NCBI RefSeq assembly: GCF_030272615.1
Contig: NC_081414.1
Location: 306,761,664-306,825,663 of the forward strand
Direction of reading: 5' to 3'
DNA from: Cryptomeria japonica
Taxonomy: Eukaryota; Streptophyta; Pinopsida; Cupressales; Cupressaceae
Length of the DNA: 64,000 nucleotides
The stretch's first letter is position 1, and each line of letters begins with the position of its first letter. Below, piece by piece: positions 11,586 to 23,412 of this stretch. The translations under genes and the position numbers were made by a program. The notes beneath the pieces were generated by a model. It did not search any database, was not told the origin of the DNA, and worked only from the letters and a program-made list of their open reading frames with translations.

Positions 11586-13701
11586 GCAGTAGGCTAAAGG
11601 ACCTTGGGATCCTTTATTGTGCCAATGTTTATTGCTTCTATTGGCTCTATTAAAATAGAAGATCTCTCCTAAACATATGTAGGAAGGATGTCAAACTTTG
11701 CATCTTTTGGTGCCTCAAAGAAGTTTTCATTGTCAGATACATCCTTTATTTTGTCTCTTGATTGATCTAGCATTCCCATGAAATAGTTTTCAGCACTAGG
11801 TCTTTTCCTTGTTTTATTTCAATTTTGCAAATGGAAAGTTTGGCATTCTCCTGACTGTAAGAAGCATTACTCAATTTTGCGATGGAAGATATCTTAGGTG
11901 TTATGGGTTTGACAATATTAAGATATACAACTAAATCATGATCATTGGAAAAGAAATCCAATTCAGGGTTTTCTAGGTTATCCCAATCAATTAGTTCTGG
12001 ATGAAGCAGGGGTAAATCATAGTCCTTGTCATTATTAGGTGTTTCAAGGTTCATGATGTAATAGTCATAATTTTGCGTAGAGTAGGTAATGTCATTGATA
12101 GAACTCTCTTAAGGATAGTCTCTCCCAACTGCTCTCCAATCAGCTCTAACAAAATTAGGATTGGTATTTTGTGATTGACAATCAAGTGACTCATCATCTG
12201 ACGTTTGACCCTCAAACGAATGGATTATATCAAAACATACATCTTTGATACTGCAATTTCCTTCTTGATTAATTTTAATAGATTTATTTGTATCTTGAAG
12301 TTGGCATACTTGTGCACATGACATAGAGGATTCTTTTGCTATCTTTTGTCTTCTCTCAAACTTAGCTTCTTCTAGACTAATAGTCAATCCTACTTGACTA
12401 TCTATTAGTTCTTCTATGGTTCTTCCATACCTTGGTATTTATTTCTCAACATTTGATAGAGATCTGATATTTTTTTGATCTTTCGATATTTGATCAATAA
12501 CTGTTTGTGTTTCTTGTGGTGTTTCTTATTGTTCTTTTTCATCCTCTTTCTTTTGTTGTTTTGCATATGCCTCTTTCCTTTGAATTTTGATTTCTTCTTG
12601 TCTTCTTTCCAATTCTATTCTTTGTTTTGTGAAAGATGAGTCTTCATTTCAAATAGTTGCTTGTTCTTCATCATTTTCTTCACTTGATACACTAGATGAT
12701 AGATTTGGACCCCATTCATATTCATTTGAATCTATCACTGAACCATTGTCTATAATTGCACCACTATATCTAACAGGAATATTATATGGTGAGAAAAGTT
12801 CTCTGACTTTGGCCATCTATTCTTTCACTTCTTTTGGAATATCTTGACCAGGTTCAACACTTGTTTGTATTCCTTGAACTTGTTTGCAAGATTCTTCTTC
12901 TCTTTTGATTGCAATTTCTTCCCATTGTTTCTCATATTATTCTTGTTTTTGTTTATTAGCTACTATTTATGCTGCTTGGTGTAGCTTTTCTTGCCATGGT
13001 TCTTCTTTAGGGACTGCTTTCTTTCTCCACCTTGGATGTTGATAATTGTGTAAATTTTGTTTTGATTTAGGATATCCAAGTCCTGATTTATCTTCTTTAG
13101 ATTGTGTGTGAAGACAAATAGGTTCTTAAATACCTTCTTGTCGCTTACCAATTGGTCATTTTCCTTCACATCCCATTTTTTGCATGATCTTATAACCATT
13201 GCCATATTGTTCTATGGGAATATTAACTTTTGCAACTATTGCTATAGTTTCATTTTCATCTTTGTACAACCAACTAAGAATGTCTTTGTCTTCGGTTTCT
13301 TCTACAAGTGTTCTAGCTCTAACAAATTCTCCATCAAATATTTCTACTGATTTTTTTGAGATCCATGGTTGAACATTTGTAGGCTTTCCATATGATTTAG
13401 GTGAAAGTGGCAATCTATTTAAAGTACTTTCCCATTTCTTCTTCATTTAGTTTGATCTTTTTCTCAAAGGTTTCCCATAATTTTTCTTGAATTTCTCTGG
13501 TGGGATACACTGATTCTCTGTTATGTGGAACTCTTGTATCTTATGTTGGTTTCAAATTATTGCAATATTGACTGGAGTCTGTGACTATAATGACTTCTTA
13601 TCCCTCATGAGGAAACTCTACACACAAATGATATATAGAAGGAACTAATTGCATGTCATGAATCCATGGTCTTCCCAGAAGAATTTTATAAGACAGATTC
13701 A
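11586..13701 (-). pseudogene. pol: Element G, left piece: Tat/Ogre-like protease end, G-patch-like segment and linker
   Basis: This part is homologous to 42001-43440 of element D. It starts with the LGRPWIHDM segment after the protease, passes the PLSPKSYGKP segment and a G-patch-like stretch (GNGYKIMQKMGCEGK, continuing to a GKRQEGI remnant with acquired stops, about 13110-13200), then an acidic linker with DLPLLHPELI and an INIGTIKDPKV-like segment near 11610-11640, just before where RT would start. One frameshift and several stops are present. The frame runs off into the LTR-like fragment at 11585. The upstream part of the same gene is at 63581-64000. Confidence 0.8.
13697..13701. other. 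Target-site duplication ATTCA, left copy (array B/C)
   Basis: ATTCA precedes the LTR1 start TGTAGTACC, and the same five bases follow the LTR3 end GCATTACA at 63581-63585. Removing one copy and the block between them rejoins element G in the same codon frame, which confirms the boundary. Confidence 0.92.
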
Positions 13702-14205
13702 TGTAGTACCCCTCCTCGATTAGCCTCTTTTGTATGTTTTGAGTTACTTCACTGACTATTCTGTGGAACATTATTGTATTTGATTCAGATATCACGTGAT
13801 GTTATTTCATGCTTTATCTGGATTTATGGTGTATGTTTTTATGCAGTATCTGAGTGCTTATGAATAATGTTATTTTATGGATCTTTGTCATGGACTGACA
13901 TTTTTCCCTTATATTTCGATGCATTATTATATGTTGTGTGTTTGAAAGTGTATTGGGATGCAAGGGGATGATTTTCCTTCACTCACTCCGGTGAGACAGT
14001 GAACGTCATGATTCTCCTTCATTGGTGTGCATGCTATGTCTGTATATATATATATATATATATGCACGTGTGGTTCTTTGGTGCAGGACATTGCAGGTAC
14101 TAGTATCGGGTAGGTAGGGGGTATTGACTCCACCTAGTTCCACAGGTTTGAGCATGCCTAATATATCCCATGGGAGTGGAGGAGATAGTTGTTATACCCT
14201 AGGTT
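13702..14205 (+). repeat. LTR1 of the array, left part
   Basis: It begins TGTAGTACCCCTCCTC and matches the starts of LTR2 (34502) and LTR3 (59882). It contains a TA microsatellite at about 14042-14063. It is broken at the AGGTT duplication by element E and resumes at 26473. Confidence 0.9.
14201..14205. other. Target-site duplication of element E, left copy (AGGTT)
   Basis: It pairs with AGCTT at 26473-26477 (one mismatch). LTR3 has an uninterrupted ACCCTAGCTTGACC at the equivalent site, so AGCTT is the original target. Confidence 0.75.
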
Positions 14206-14990
14206 TTTAAGGATTCCCAAAGATACCGAGAGGGGGGGTCAATCAGTATCTGACTGGTATATGAATTTTCTTAACTTATTATTTGAAAAGCAATTCAAAA
14301 CTGTGTACCAATAAACCAAAAAAAATGCAGTAAATAAGAATAACAACCACAACATGAAAGACTCACCACAACACAATATTTTAACGAGGAAACCTAGTGT
14401 GGGAAAAACCTTGGTGGGATTTGTGACCCACAATATTCGCTTACTGACCAATAAGACAATATTACTGTTACAATAGGGACCTGCACATGCAGGAAGGCCA
14501 AGTACCTAGAGCTCACTACTCAGTTACAAAAGAAGTCTCACTAACTTACAAAAATGGATTATACAAATCTAATATCATGTACTTCTTCAGATCAGCATCT
14601 TGTATGCCAGGTTCAGTACCAGTTTAAGCTCTGCAATAATCATAAACCCTTATCCAAAAATCTGCCTTACAATTTGCATATTAGGTCTGCAATAATCTTT
14701 CCATTTATACTTTCATATCTCTCCTAAATGATCTACAAAATCTCATACTTATATGAGTCTTATTACAATCTGCCAGGTCAGCTTACAAAAAGATTTTACA
14801 ATTAAGTACAAACTACAATTAAACAAAATTCCCGGTGGCCATGGTGTCGATAATCTTTCTTTTTGGTGCCGGTGAACTGTATATCAGTGTAGAGTTTGTT
14901 GGTGCTGGTGCCATATGATTGTAAGGCTACCATCAATGACATTACCTTAAATCACCTACAATTTCTCATTGAGGTGTGCATTTGCCAACA
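14206..14990 (-). repeat. 3' LTR of element E
   Basis: A direct repeat of 25683-26472. On the sense strand it starts TGTTGGCAAATGC. It ends in a degraded CCTTAAA where the sister LTR has CCTAATA and the F LTRs have CCTAACA. Confidence 0.88.
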
Positions 14991-15002
14991 ATCTTCCCCT
15001 TT
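14991..15002 (-). other. Polypurine tract of element E
   Basis: The sense strand reads AAAGGGGAAGAT directly before the LTR start TGTTGG. A second similar tract (AAAGGGGGAGTAG) lies about 150 bases upstream at about 15148-15160. Confidence 0.75.
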
Positions 15003-15204
15003 CGCATTGATGGCAACATTCATGAGAAAAATCCAAAAAGTATCCAAAAGGATTTTGCCAAAATTGTCTTACCAAAATTGTGTTATCAAAAAGTGTGCTC
15101 CCCCTGAGCTGATGGTGTCTTTCTTCTGATCATTTTCCTCAGTTCCACTACTCCCCCTTTAACATCAATGACAAAGGTTGTCAAAGTATCAACTGAGTGC
15201 AGTT

Positions 15205-18200
15205 TCAACTTGATCCTTGTAACCGGTTGGTTACAATCTGGAAAAGGTCTGCCAATATAAGATTCAGGCTCTCAGTAAACCCTTCGGTGTCCTTCAAAGC
15301 TACCTCTGTTCTTTGAATTGTATCAGTGAGGTGATGCATTTGCTCTTTTGGTGTCTTCAGTCCTTGAACAAGTGCCTCTGAGATCTCTTTTCTCAAAGAG
15401 ATGAGGTAGTCCAATTTGGGACTGAGTTTGCATTTAAGTTCTTTTGCCTTTCCTTTTATTCTTTCCTTCTCTTTTTCAAATTTTTCAAGTTTCTCCTCAA
15501 AACCTGCTATTTCCTGCTCTATAACTGATAATGATTCAGATGAATCAATGAAATTGTTAGCTATATCATTTATTCCTTTTTGTACCTTACTGATCTCCTT
15601 GTCTATATCTACTATCAAAGTATTAGTCTTACATGTGTCTCTATACAACTCCTTTATTATTTTGCTTAGTGCTGGTAAAAGGGTATCAATGTATCCCATG
15701 CACTTCTTTATTTTCTCATCAAAGAATTTCTATTTTTCTTCATCCATTTTTTCTTTAAATGTCTCCTCATTAATCTGATCAACTATCAAAATGTTACCAG
15801 TGATATACTTAGACAATGTGTCTAGTTGATTTAAAGAATCTTTATTCTCCACACTGCACTTGGGTGCTATTAATTTTAGAATAAGAATTGTATCATCAAT
15901 AGCCATATATGCTTGTGCACTACATTCTATGATTTTCTTAATGGAATCTGATAATACCTCTGTCACATTTGTTGGTCTGAATTCTGTCATGGAAGAACCA
16001 AAAATCTGCTTTCCACTGGTGTGAGTAACCTCTTTGCTTATATTGACCTCTGGTAGGTCAGTCTATGTTTGCATTTCTACTAGAAAAGGCTTGGGTTTCT
16101 CAGTTGTTGCTGGTTGCACTGTCTCTGCATGAACCTGTACCTCAACCCTTTTCTGTTCCTGTTTCTCAACCTATGCCTCAGTGGGTTTCATTGTGCTCTC
16201 TACTACCGGTTTCTATGATGAAGTCTCAGTATTCACTGCCGGTTTCTTAGTATGCACCTCTGTACTATCCACTACTGATATCTCAACTGGTCTCTCTGTG
16301 TTGTCAGTTGGTTGCTCTAGCTCAGTGGGTTTAGTATCAGTCACTATTCCAGTAGATAGGGGATCAACGGATTGTTCAATTTATGTCTCAATCCCAATCT
16401 CAACATCTGCTATCGGTGGCTCTGTAGCCACATATTTCTTCTTATCTTTAGTGGTCTCTTTATCAACAACAATATTTACCTCTTGGGTGTCTATGTTCAT
16501 AGTGTACAAAATTTCAAACTCAGGATTTGTATCCTCATGAGGAGTCTCCATACTCTCTGTTGCCGGTTGTTTGTCAATAGTTTCTACTGGTGGAGTATCA
16601 GAAAGAGGTGGGGATAGGTTATCAATTATCTTTAGGCTTGGAGGTCCACCTACCTTACCTTTCCCCTTATCCTTGTCCTTTTGGTAGGCTCAGATGGTCT
16701 TAGGTCTTTTAAGTTCTTCTTGTTTTTCCTTTTCAACAAAGAATATATCCCATTGATCTATAGTTTCTTCAGTGATTTCATTCACTCTGTCTGCCATTAG
16801 TGCTATATGTCGGTGACCGGTTGGAAATACTATCCGGTTGGCCTCACTGATTAATTCATCTATCTCTTTAGTGGAGTTCACTGGGTGAACTACAAGTAAT
16901 TTTTCTATCTTTATCTTTTTATCTAACTCAATAATAGCTACCCTTCTATCTTCTAGTCTTCTGTATAAATCATTGGATATATCATCAACAATTTGCATTA
17001 AAAAATTCTTGTATATGTCTAAGTGTAAAATTACACTATTCTCTATGCTCTCTTTATCATCATTAGAAAGTGTGTTATACAGCTTGCTAATATTTTTCAA
17101 TTTTCCATCCTTAGTTATTTCATTTAGAAGTTTGTCCAGTGGAGCAATAGCCTATTTTACCTTTTTTTTCTTTGGAGTTAACTTTTTAGCTGGAGGCCTA
17201 ACTGCCTGTTGCTTTTGTCGTGTCTTTCTGGGTGTAGGTGAGTGTGTCGGTGAGGGTTTTCTTTTCCTTACTACCCTTTTGAACTCAGTCGGTATATCAC
17301 TTTAAGAAGAAGTTGCAACTGGTGAAAGATGAGCTTCCAGTTGAAGTCCTTCCAACTCACTTTCCTTGATACTAGTTTTGTTTAATACATCTTCCTTAAT
17401 TGCATTAGCTTGTCTTGTACCTTTCCTCACTATTTGTTCAGTTTTCTTGACTCTTTTCTGAGATTGGATGCCACTCTCAATTGTTTCTGCATTTCTAAAC
17501 ACTTTCTCAGATGGTTCTTTTGGTGCTTCAAGGAGGGATTTTGCATAAGTCTCAATGATGTTATCATCTGTTTCATATCCCATCTCAGTTACCCAAAGAG
17601 TTCTAGGGACAACTGCCTCCATCCAGATTTCATCTTTCTTTATTACAAAGGATATCTCTTTTTGATATTTATCAACAATTTCTTGAGACAACCTTATTCT
17701 TATCTTCATTTGAGCCTTCAGTGCTTGAAAATGTTTATTATATGTTTCTCTTTGTCTTCTCCCATTTTGTTCAATATGTCCAACAATTGCTTTCCTATCG
17801 ATATATCAAAACCAAAGTCTTTCTTACCAATATTGGGTACTTCCATGGTAATGTATAACATTAAACATACAAGCATATTTCCAAATCTAAAAGTTCCCTT
17901 CTTATCACCTTTGATTTTCTTCAGGTTGTCTATCAATTCATCTTTAAGCCATTCACACACATCTATTCTTTAATTGTCGTTCACCATGTCATATGCACTT
18001 TTAATACATAGGATGGATACAGAGTTTAACCTATTTGCATGTGTAGCCTTATAGTCAAGAATCATACTGACAAATCTAACATTGATTTCCTTCACGTCAT
18101 TGACTCTTAGGGATCTTTTGTCAAATGTTGTGATGGTTAAGTTCATCACAGTGTCATTTGAAACTTTCTTAGTTCTATTAGGCCTACTACCAGTGGAAGG

Positions 18201-18629
18201 TAAGCCTGTTACTACCCTAACTGCTTCTTTGGTGATTTTATGGATGGAATCCAACCAAAATAATTTGCCATGGACTCTGCTTAGGACTATTCTTATCACA
18301 TCTTTAGGAAAATTAGGAATACTAAGAATATCCACAAAACCAAGGGTTTCCACTACCTTGTGTTCTGGTTTGATATTTACATTTTCATCAGAGATCATAG
18401 TCCTATACATGTTATTGATTTCATCATCTCCCAATTCCTCAATATGACAATGTATGTATATTCTAGGATCCTCTGCATAAACTACTCCCTTAGGTATTTT
18501 CAAAAATGCTCCTAGGGTATCATCCTTTTTTGCAATTTCGGGAATAAGTTTGAATACGACTCTAGGATGCTTGATAACCTCAATCATAGTAGGGTTTGTA
18601 ATAAATTCAAGTGCAGATGAAGAATCCAT
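15205..18629 (-). pseudogene. Element E ORF2: unknown N-terminal domain with coiled-coil C-terminus (broken)
   Basis: I do not recognise this protein as a named family. The ATG at 18629 opens MDSSSALEFITNP. The first ~220 codons include IPKGVVYAEDPRIYIHC, FPKDVIRIVLSRVHGK and ITKEAVRVVTGLP. A second block (about 17960-17300) includes FGNMLVCLMLYITMEVP, followed by a Lys/Arg-rich stretch (KKLTPKKKK), a Thr/Pro/Glu-rich linker and a ~250-residue predicted coiled coil (15205-15990). Total length would be about 1,140 codons. There is one frameshift near 17730 and several in-frame stops. The VTGLP segment and overall layout faintly recall plant-specific transposon-associated domains, but I cannot establish this by eye. 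No RT, integrase or protease residues are present. Confidence 0.7.
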
Positions 18630-18633
18630 AGTT

Positions 18634-18638
18634 ATAAA
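18634..18638. other. Target-site duplication of element F, left copy (ATAAA)
   Basis: Identical to ATAAA at 24216-24220 beyond the other LTR. The insertion lies about ten bases upstream of the ORF2 start codon of element E. Confidence 0.9.
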
Positions 18639-19440
18639 TGTTAGGGTTCCCACAGATACTGAGAGGGGGGGTGAATCAGTATCTAACCAGTGAATAGTAT
18701 TTCTTAAATTAAAACATGCAGAACACAAAATAGTAGTATACCAGTATGCAAGAATTAATGTAATAAACAGAATCAGAAACATCCACATGAAAAGAACACC
18801 ATAACACAAGATGTTTAACGAGGAAACCTAGTGTGGGAAAAACCTCGGTGGGATTTGTGACCCACAATATTCACTTACTAGCCAGTAAAAGAATATTACT
18901 TACAATAAGGGCCTGCACATGCAAGAAGGCCAACTGCCTAGAGCTCACTGCTCAATGAGGAGTCACACTGACTTACAATGAGGATTATACTAATCCAAAG
19001 ACTTGTACTACTTTACAATAGCATCTCCAATGCCAAATTCAGTACCGGTTCTAACTCTGATCTTTACATATACCCTTGACCTATAATTCGCACATTAGGT
19101 CTGCCTAATAATTTTCTTTATGCTCGCTTCCTTACACTTACAAATGTCTACAATGATCTCTTTTATATACAAGAGTCATTTTACAATTTTCCAAGTTGGC
19201 TTACAATAATAATCAAAATATTACATGTCAAAAATCCTGTCGGCCTTTGTGCCGGTATAAATCTTTTCTTCTGTGTCGGTGCTAGTGTAGAGTGATCTTG
19301 TTGATGCCGATGCACTGTCTTGCTTATGTAATGTTTTGCCGGTATGATGTCTTGCCGGTGCCATAGGATTGCAAGGTTTCCATCAATGACAAAACCTTCA
19401 ATCACACACAATGTCTCATTGGAGTGTCCATATGCCAACA
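18639..19440 (-). repeat. 3' LTR of element F
   Basis: A direct repeat of 23413-24215. On the plus strand it starts TGTTAGGGTTCCCACAG and ends TATGCCAACA. Confidence 0.92.
19160..19169 (-). promoter_or_regulatory. TATA box of the element F LTR
   Basis: The sense strand reads TATATAAAAG in the middle of the LTR, and the same motif is kept in the 5' LTR at 23936-23944. It is the likely U3 promoter. In element E the corresponding site has decayed (CTTATATGAG). Confidence 0.6.
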
Positions 19441-19453
19441 ATCTCCCCCTTTG
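19441..19453 (-). other. Polypurine tract of element F
   Basis: The sense strand reads CAAAGGGGGAGAT directly before the 3' LTR. A second copy of the tract with matching flank lies at about 19586-19600. Confidence 0.78.
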
Positions 19454-19682
19454 GCATTGATGGCAACACTCATGAGAAATTTCAAAAAGTGTCCAAAATG
19501 TGTAGACCAAAAAAATTTACCAAAAATATGAAGGGCTCCCCCTGAGCAAATGATTCCTGTCTTTGAAATTTCTCATTCTACTACTCCCCCTTTGGCATCA
19601 ATTACAAAGGTTGTCAAGATGTTAGTAGAGTTTGTAGTTATACTGGTCCATATCCTCAACCTTGTAGTTGGGTAGTTATTAT

Positions 19683-21881
19683 CTAAAAAAGATCGCCCAA
19701 AATTAAGTTTATACTGTCCATAAACTTTTTGCTATCTTTTAATGTTGTTTCAGTCCTCTTCATAGTACCGGTGAGATGCTGGAATTGTTCTACCAGTGTT
19801 TTACTTCCCTGTGCTAATGCCTCTGAGATTTCCTTCTGCAGAGATGATAGATAGCCCAATCTTGGACTCAGTTTAGATCTAAAGTGTTTTGCCTTGTTTA
19901 TTATTGTCTCTTTCTCTCTTTCTTGTTTAAGCAATTCTTTCTCAAAATTTGCTAACTTATCTTCAAAAATAGATAGTGAGTCCAGTGAGTTGACAAAATT
20001 GTCTGCAAGCTTGTTTATCTCTTCCTGTGTCTTGCTTTTTTTCTTGTCAATATCTACAATCAGGAAGTTTGTTTTGCATGTGTCTTTATATAGGTTTTTA
20101 TACTCTTTTAACAAACTACACAGTTTTGGTAGAAGTGTGTCAAAGTCTCTATTACACTTCTTTATTTCTTCTTCAAAGAATTTATGTTTCTCCTTTTCTA
20201 CCATGTCCTTTACAAATTTTTCCTTTATTTTCTCAATATTTCCAGAAATGTATTTACATAATGTTTCCAACTGTCCAAAGAATCTTTATTATCTATATTA
20301 CAATCAAGAGCAATTATCTTCAAAATTGGTATTGAATCATCTATTGCTTTGTAAGCTTGTGAACTATAGTCAATTATTTTCTTGATGGATTCAAGTAATA
20401 CCTCAGTCACATTTGTTGATTTTGATGATGACCCAACAAACTGAGTATGGGTGGAAGTGACCATGCTTTTATTGACCTCTGGCAGGTCAGTTTGTGTCTA
20501 CATTTCCTTTAGCACTGGTTTTCTTGCTTCATTGCTTACCGGTGGCATCTATTCTGGGGCCTTTAGCTCTATCAGTTTCTCTGTTTGTGCCTCAAATTCC
20601 ATCTTTTTCCCTGTATCCTCTGTTGGTTTCTCTGTATCTCCTGTTACCGAAGGCCCTTTAGCCATATCTGATTTTTCACTTGTATCTTTAATAACTGTTA
20701 TGTTGATCTTTTGGGTATCAACATTTACGGTGTCTAGGATTTTAGGATTTGGATTGCTATCCTCTACATCCATGCTTTCAGCTGCAGGTTGGTTTTCAGG
20801 GGTTGTAATTTTTACAGGTGGAGGTAGGTTATCTTTAACCTTTATGCTTGAAGTTCCACCAATTTTTCCTTTCCCTTTGTCCTTATCTTTTTGATATACC
20901 TTAATAGGCTTGAGATTCCTGTATTCTTCTTGTTTCTCTTTTTCAACCAAAAGTATGTCCCAACCATCTTTTGTTTCCTTTGAAACCTCTGTAACTCTAC
21001 CTTCCATTAGTGAAATATGTCGATGTGCAGTGGAAAAAATTGTCCGGTTAGCCTGAGCTATCAGATCATCAATTTCCTTTGGAGAGTTTACCGGATATAC
21101 AACAAGTAGTTTTTCTATTTTTATTTTCATATCTAATTCAATTACTCCTTGCCTTCTGGCCTCAAGTCTTTTGTATAAATCATTAGGAATTTCATTTATA
21201 ACTTCCATCAAAAACTTTTTGAACATGTCCATGTGTAATATTACACTCTCCTCAACTTGTCCTTTCTCATCAGCCTTTCCCTATGTTTTTCAGTTTTCCT
21301 TCCTCTGTGATCTCATTTAACAAAATGTCTAGAGGTGCCAAGTCAATTTTTGTCTTTTTCTTTTTCTTAGGAGTCAGCTTCCTTTTAGGTGTGACCTTTT
21401 CGACCAAAGATCTCACAGCCTTGTTCTTGTCTGGTCTTTTACCGGTGGCCGGTAACCCTGTGACAGCTTTTACTGCTTGCTTGGTGATCTTAGGAATTGC
21501 ATCTAACTAGAAAAATTCTCCATGAACTCTGCTTAACACTATCCTAATCACATCCTTAGGAAATTCAAGAATGCTAAGGATTCCTATGAATCCTAGGGTT
21601 TCAATGATTTTGTGTTCAGCTTTCACATTGTCGGTATCATCACATATCTCGGTTTTGTACATGGTTTTGATTTCGTCATCTCCTAACTCTTCAATATTGC
21701 AATGAATATACATTCTAGGGTCTTCAGTATATACAACACCTTTAGGGATTTGAGAAAATGCACCTAAGGTATCATCCTTCTTTTCTATTTTGGGGACCAA
21801 CTGAAATATAGGCCTAGGTCTTTTAATTACTTCCACAATAGTAGGGTTCGCTATGTATTCAATTGCAGAGGTGGATACCAT
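19683..21881 (-). pseudogene. Element F ORF2: short form of the unknown coiled-coil protein
   Basis: This is homologous to E ORF2 along its length, but lacks an internal block of about 250 codons (the block corresponding to about 17300-18100 in E). The ATG at 21881 opens MVSTSAIEYIANP. IPKGVVYTEDPRMYIHC, FPKDVIRIVLSRVHGE and AVKAVTGLPATG are conserved, then it passes directly to the basic KKLTP-type stretch, the linker and the C-terminal coiled coil (19683-20464). It has an in-frame stop at 21507 and frameshifts near 21270 and 20270. Function is unknown. Conservation between E and F suggests the protein mattered to the element's spread. Confidence 0.7.
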
Positions 21882-22020
21882 GATAAAATACCTTTTTCTA
21901 TCTTGGATGGATGATTGCTTGGAGTGTGCTTGCTTCTTGCTTGAAATGCCTTAGCTCGGAAATCTTCGCGCTCTCTGAAGGTTTGAAATCATGATGAAAT
22001 GAAATGGAGCCAAAACCTAA

Positions 22021-22028
22021 TTTTATAA
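22021..22028 (-). promoter_or_regulatory. TATA-like motif upstream of element F ORF2
   Basis: The sense strand reads CTTTATAAAATTAGG about 140 bases before the ORF2 ATG, followed by a TTTTGGCTC segment. Element E has the same arrangement (TTATAAAATAAG then TTTTGGCTC) at 24352-24359. This could be an internal promoter for ORF2. The evidence is motif and conservation only. Confidence 0.45.
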
Positions 22029-22183
22029 AGTCTTTTTCGCTATCTACCACATTAATTGCATGCTGGTTAAGTATTCACTTAACTTTGTTTGCCAGTAATA
22101 AGTGATTTTCAACTTCTTATCTCTAATTGAGGGAATAATAGCACATGTGTCATTAGATTGCCAAACCATCAAGGAAATTTTCT

Positions 22184-23341
22184 TCAATTAGATGAAGAAC
22201 TTCCTACCGGTGGAGCACTACTCTGTCCTGCCAGTGAAGCATCACTCTATCCTGCCAGTGGAGCATTTGTTAGTTCTATCGGTGAAGGAGTATTCCCAAT
22301 ATTTAGATCAGCTTTTCTAATCCATTGCTTTGAGAATTATTTCTTAACCTCTTCAACTTTTTCTTTACCTTTCAAGCTAGCACTTTTGTTGTCTACCAGT
22401 GTACCTTTACTTCTACAAAATTTAGCAATATGCCCAATCTTGTTACATGCATAACAAGTTACATTATTTTTCTGAATAGCTTTCCCATAACCTATGCCAG
22501 TTTGTGTTCTGCATTGATTAGATAGATGTCCAAATCTTCCACAAACATAACATCTCACATTCATTCTGCAATTTTTAGAGTTATGACCAACTTTGTTGCA
22601 TTTGGAACATTGACTGGTGGGTGGATTGATATTTTGATAATTCCTAGATCTACATTCATTTGCCTTATGACCATATTTATTACAGTTAAAGCATTTTCCA
22701 TTGAATTTATAAGTATTAGGTGGTCTTACCGGTTTGCTGTGATCCTAAGTATTTGCAGTATCGGAGCTTTCTCCAACTTCAAAGCCAATTCCAGAAGTGT
22801 CACCTGTGGGTTTTTGATTCTTCAATAAGGTACCAAGTTCTTCTGAGTTTTTCTTGAATTTTTCTTTATGTTGATTTGTAGTTTCCAATTCCCTTTCCAA
22901 GATTTCTTTTTGTCTCATTAGTTCATTTGAGTCATTCTGAGTATGCATCAGATCTGTCTTCAACATGTCATTTTCATAGCTAAGTCTTGTGTTCTCATTT
23001 GCTGTATCACTTAGTCTTCTGGTCAATTCTTCTTCATTCTTCTTTCTATCCTCAATCTCTTTGCAAAATCTCATAGTCATATCCTGCATTTCATTTTTTG
23101 TTGTCATGATCTCTTGTTTTAGCTTTCTTATTATATCATTAAGTGATTCCTTTTCATCATTCTCATTTTGCAATTTTTTACAAAGTTCTCTTCTCTTATT
23201 TCTTGTAACAGTAAGATTTTCTTGAAGCGCCTGAATGATATCCTGAGCTGCTCTTAAATCATCTTTTAATTTGATATTTTTCAACTTCTCTATATCATAG
23301 TCAGTAAGAGCTCCTTCAAGTTGCTTCATCAGATTTTCCAT
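22184..23341 (-). pseudogene. Element F ORF1: coiled coil plus four CCHC zinc knuckles (Gag-like)
   Basis: This is probably the RNA-binding structural protein of the element. The ATG at 23341 opens MENLMKQLEGAL. A long Lys/Glu-rich coiled coil (about 23330-22800) is followed by four C-x2-C-x4-H-x4-C knuckles: CFNCNKYGHKANEC, CSKCNKVGHNSKNC, CYVCGRFGHLSNQC and CYACNKIGHIAKFC (22400-22690). A short tail repeats APLAG/APPVG-type peptides. The frame is open for 386 codons except for three in-frame stops, with no frameshift. A typical plant gag core fold is not recognisable, so the Gag role rests on position (first ORF after the primer site) and the zinc knuckles. Confidence 0.75.
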
Positions 23342-23398
23342 CTTTACCAGTGTCAAGATCTTCCTCAAGCTGTTAGGCTTTTGAAAATAGAGGACCAA

Positions 23399-23410
23399 GA
23401 TCTGATACCA
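23399..23410 (-). other. Primer-binding site of element F
   Basis: The sense strand reads TGGTATCAGATC two bases after the 5' LTR. It differs by one base from TGGTATCAGAGC, the plant initiator-Met tRNA primer site. Confidence 0.85.
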
Positions 23411-23412
23411 AT

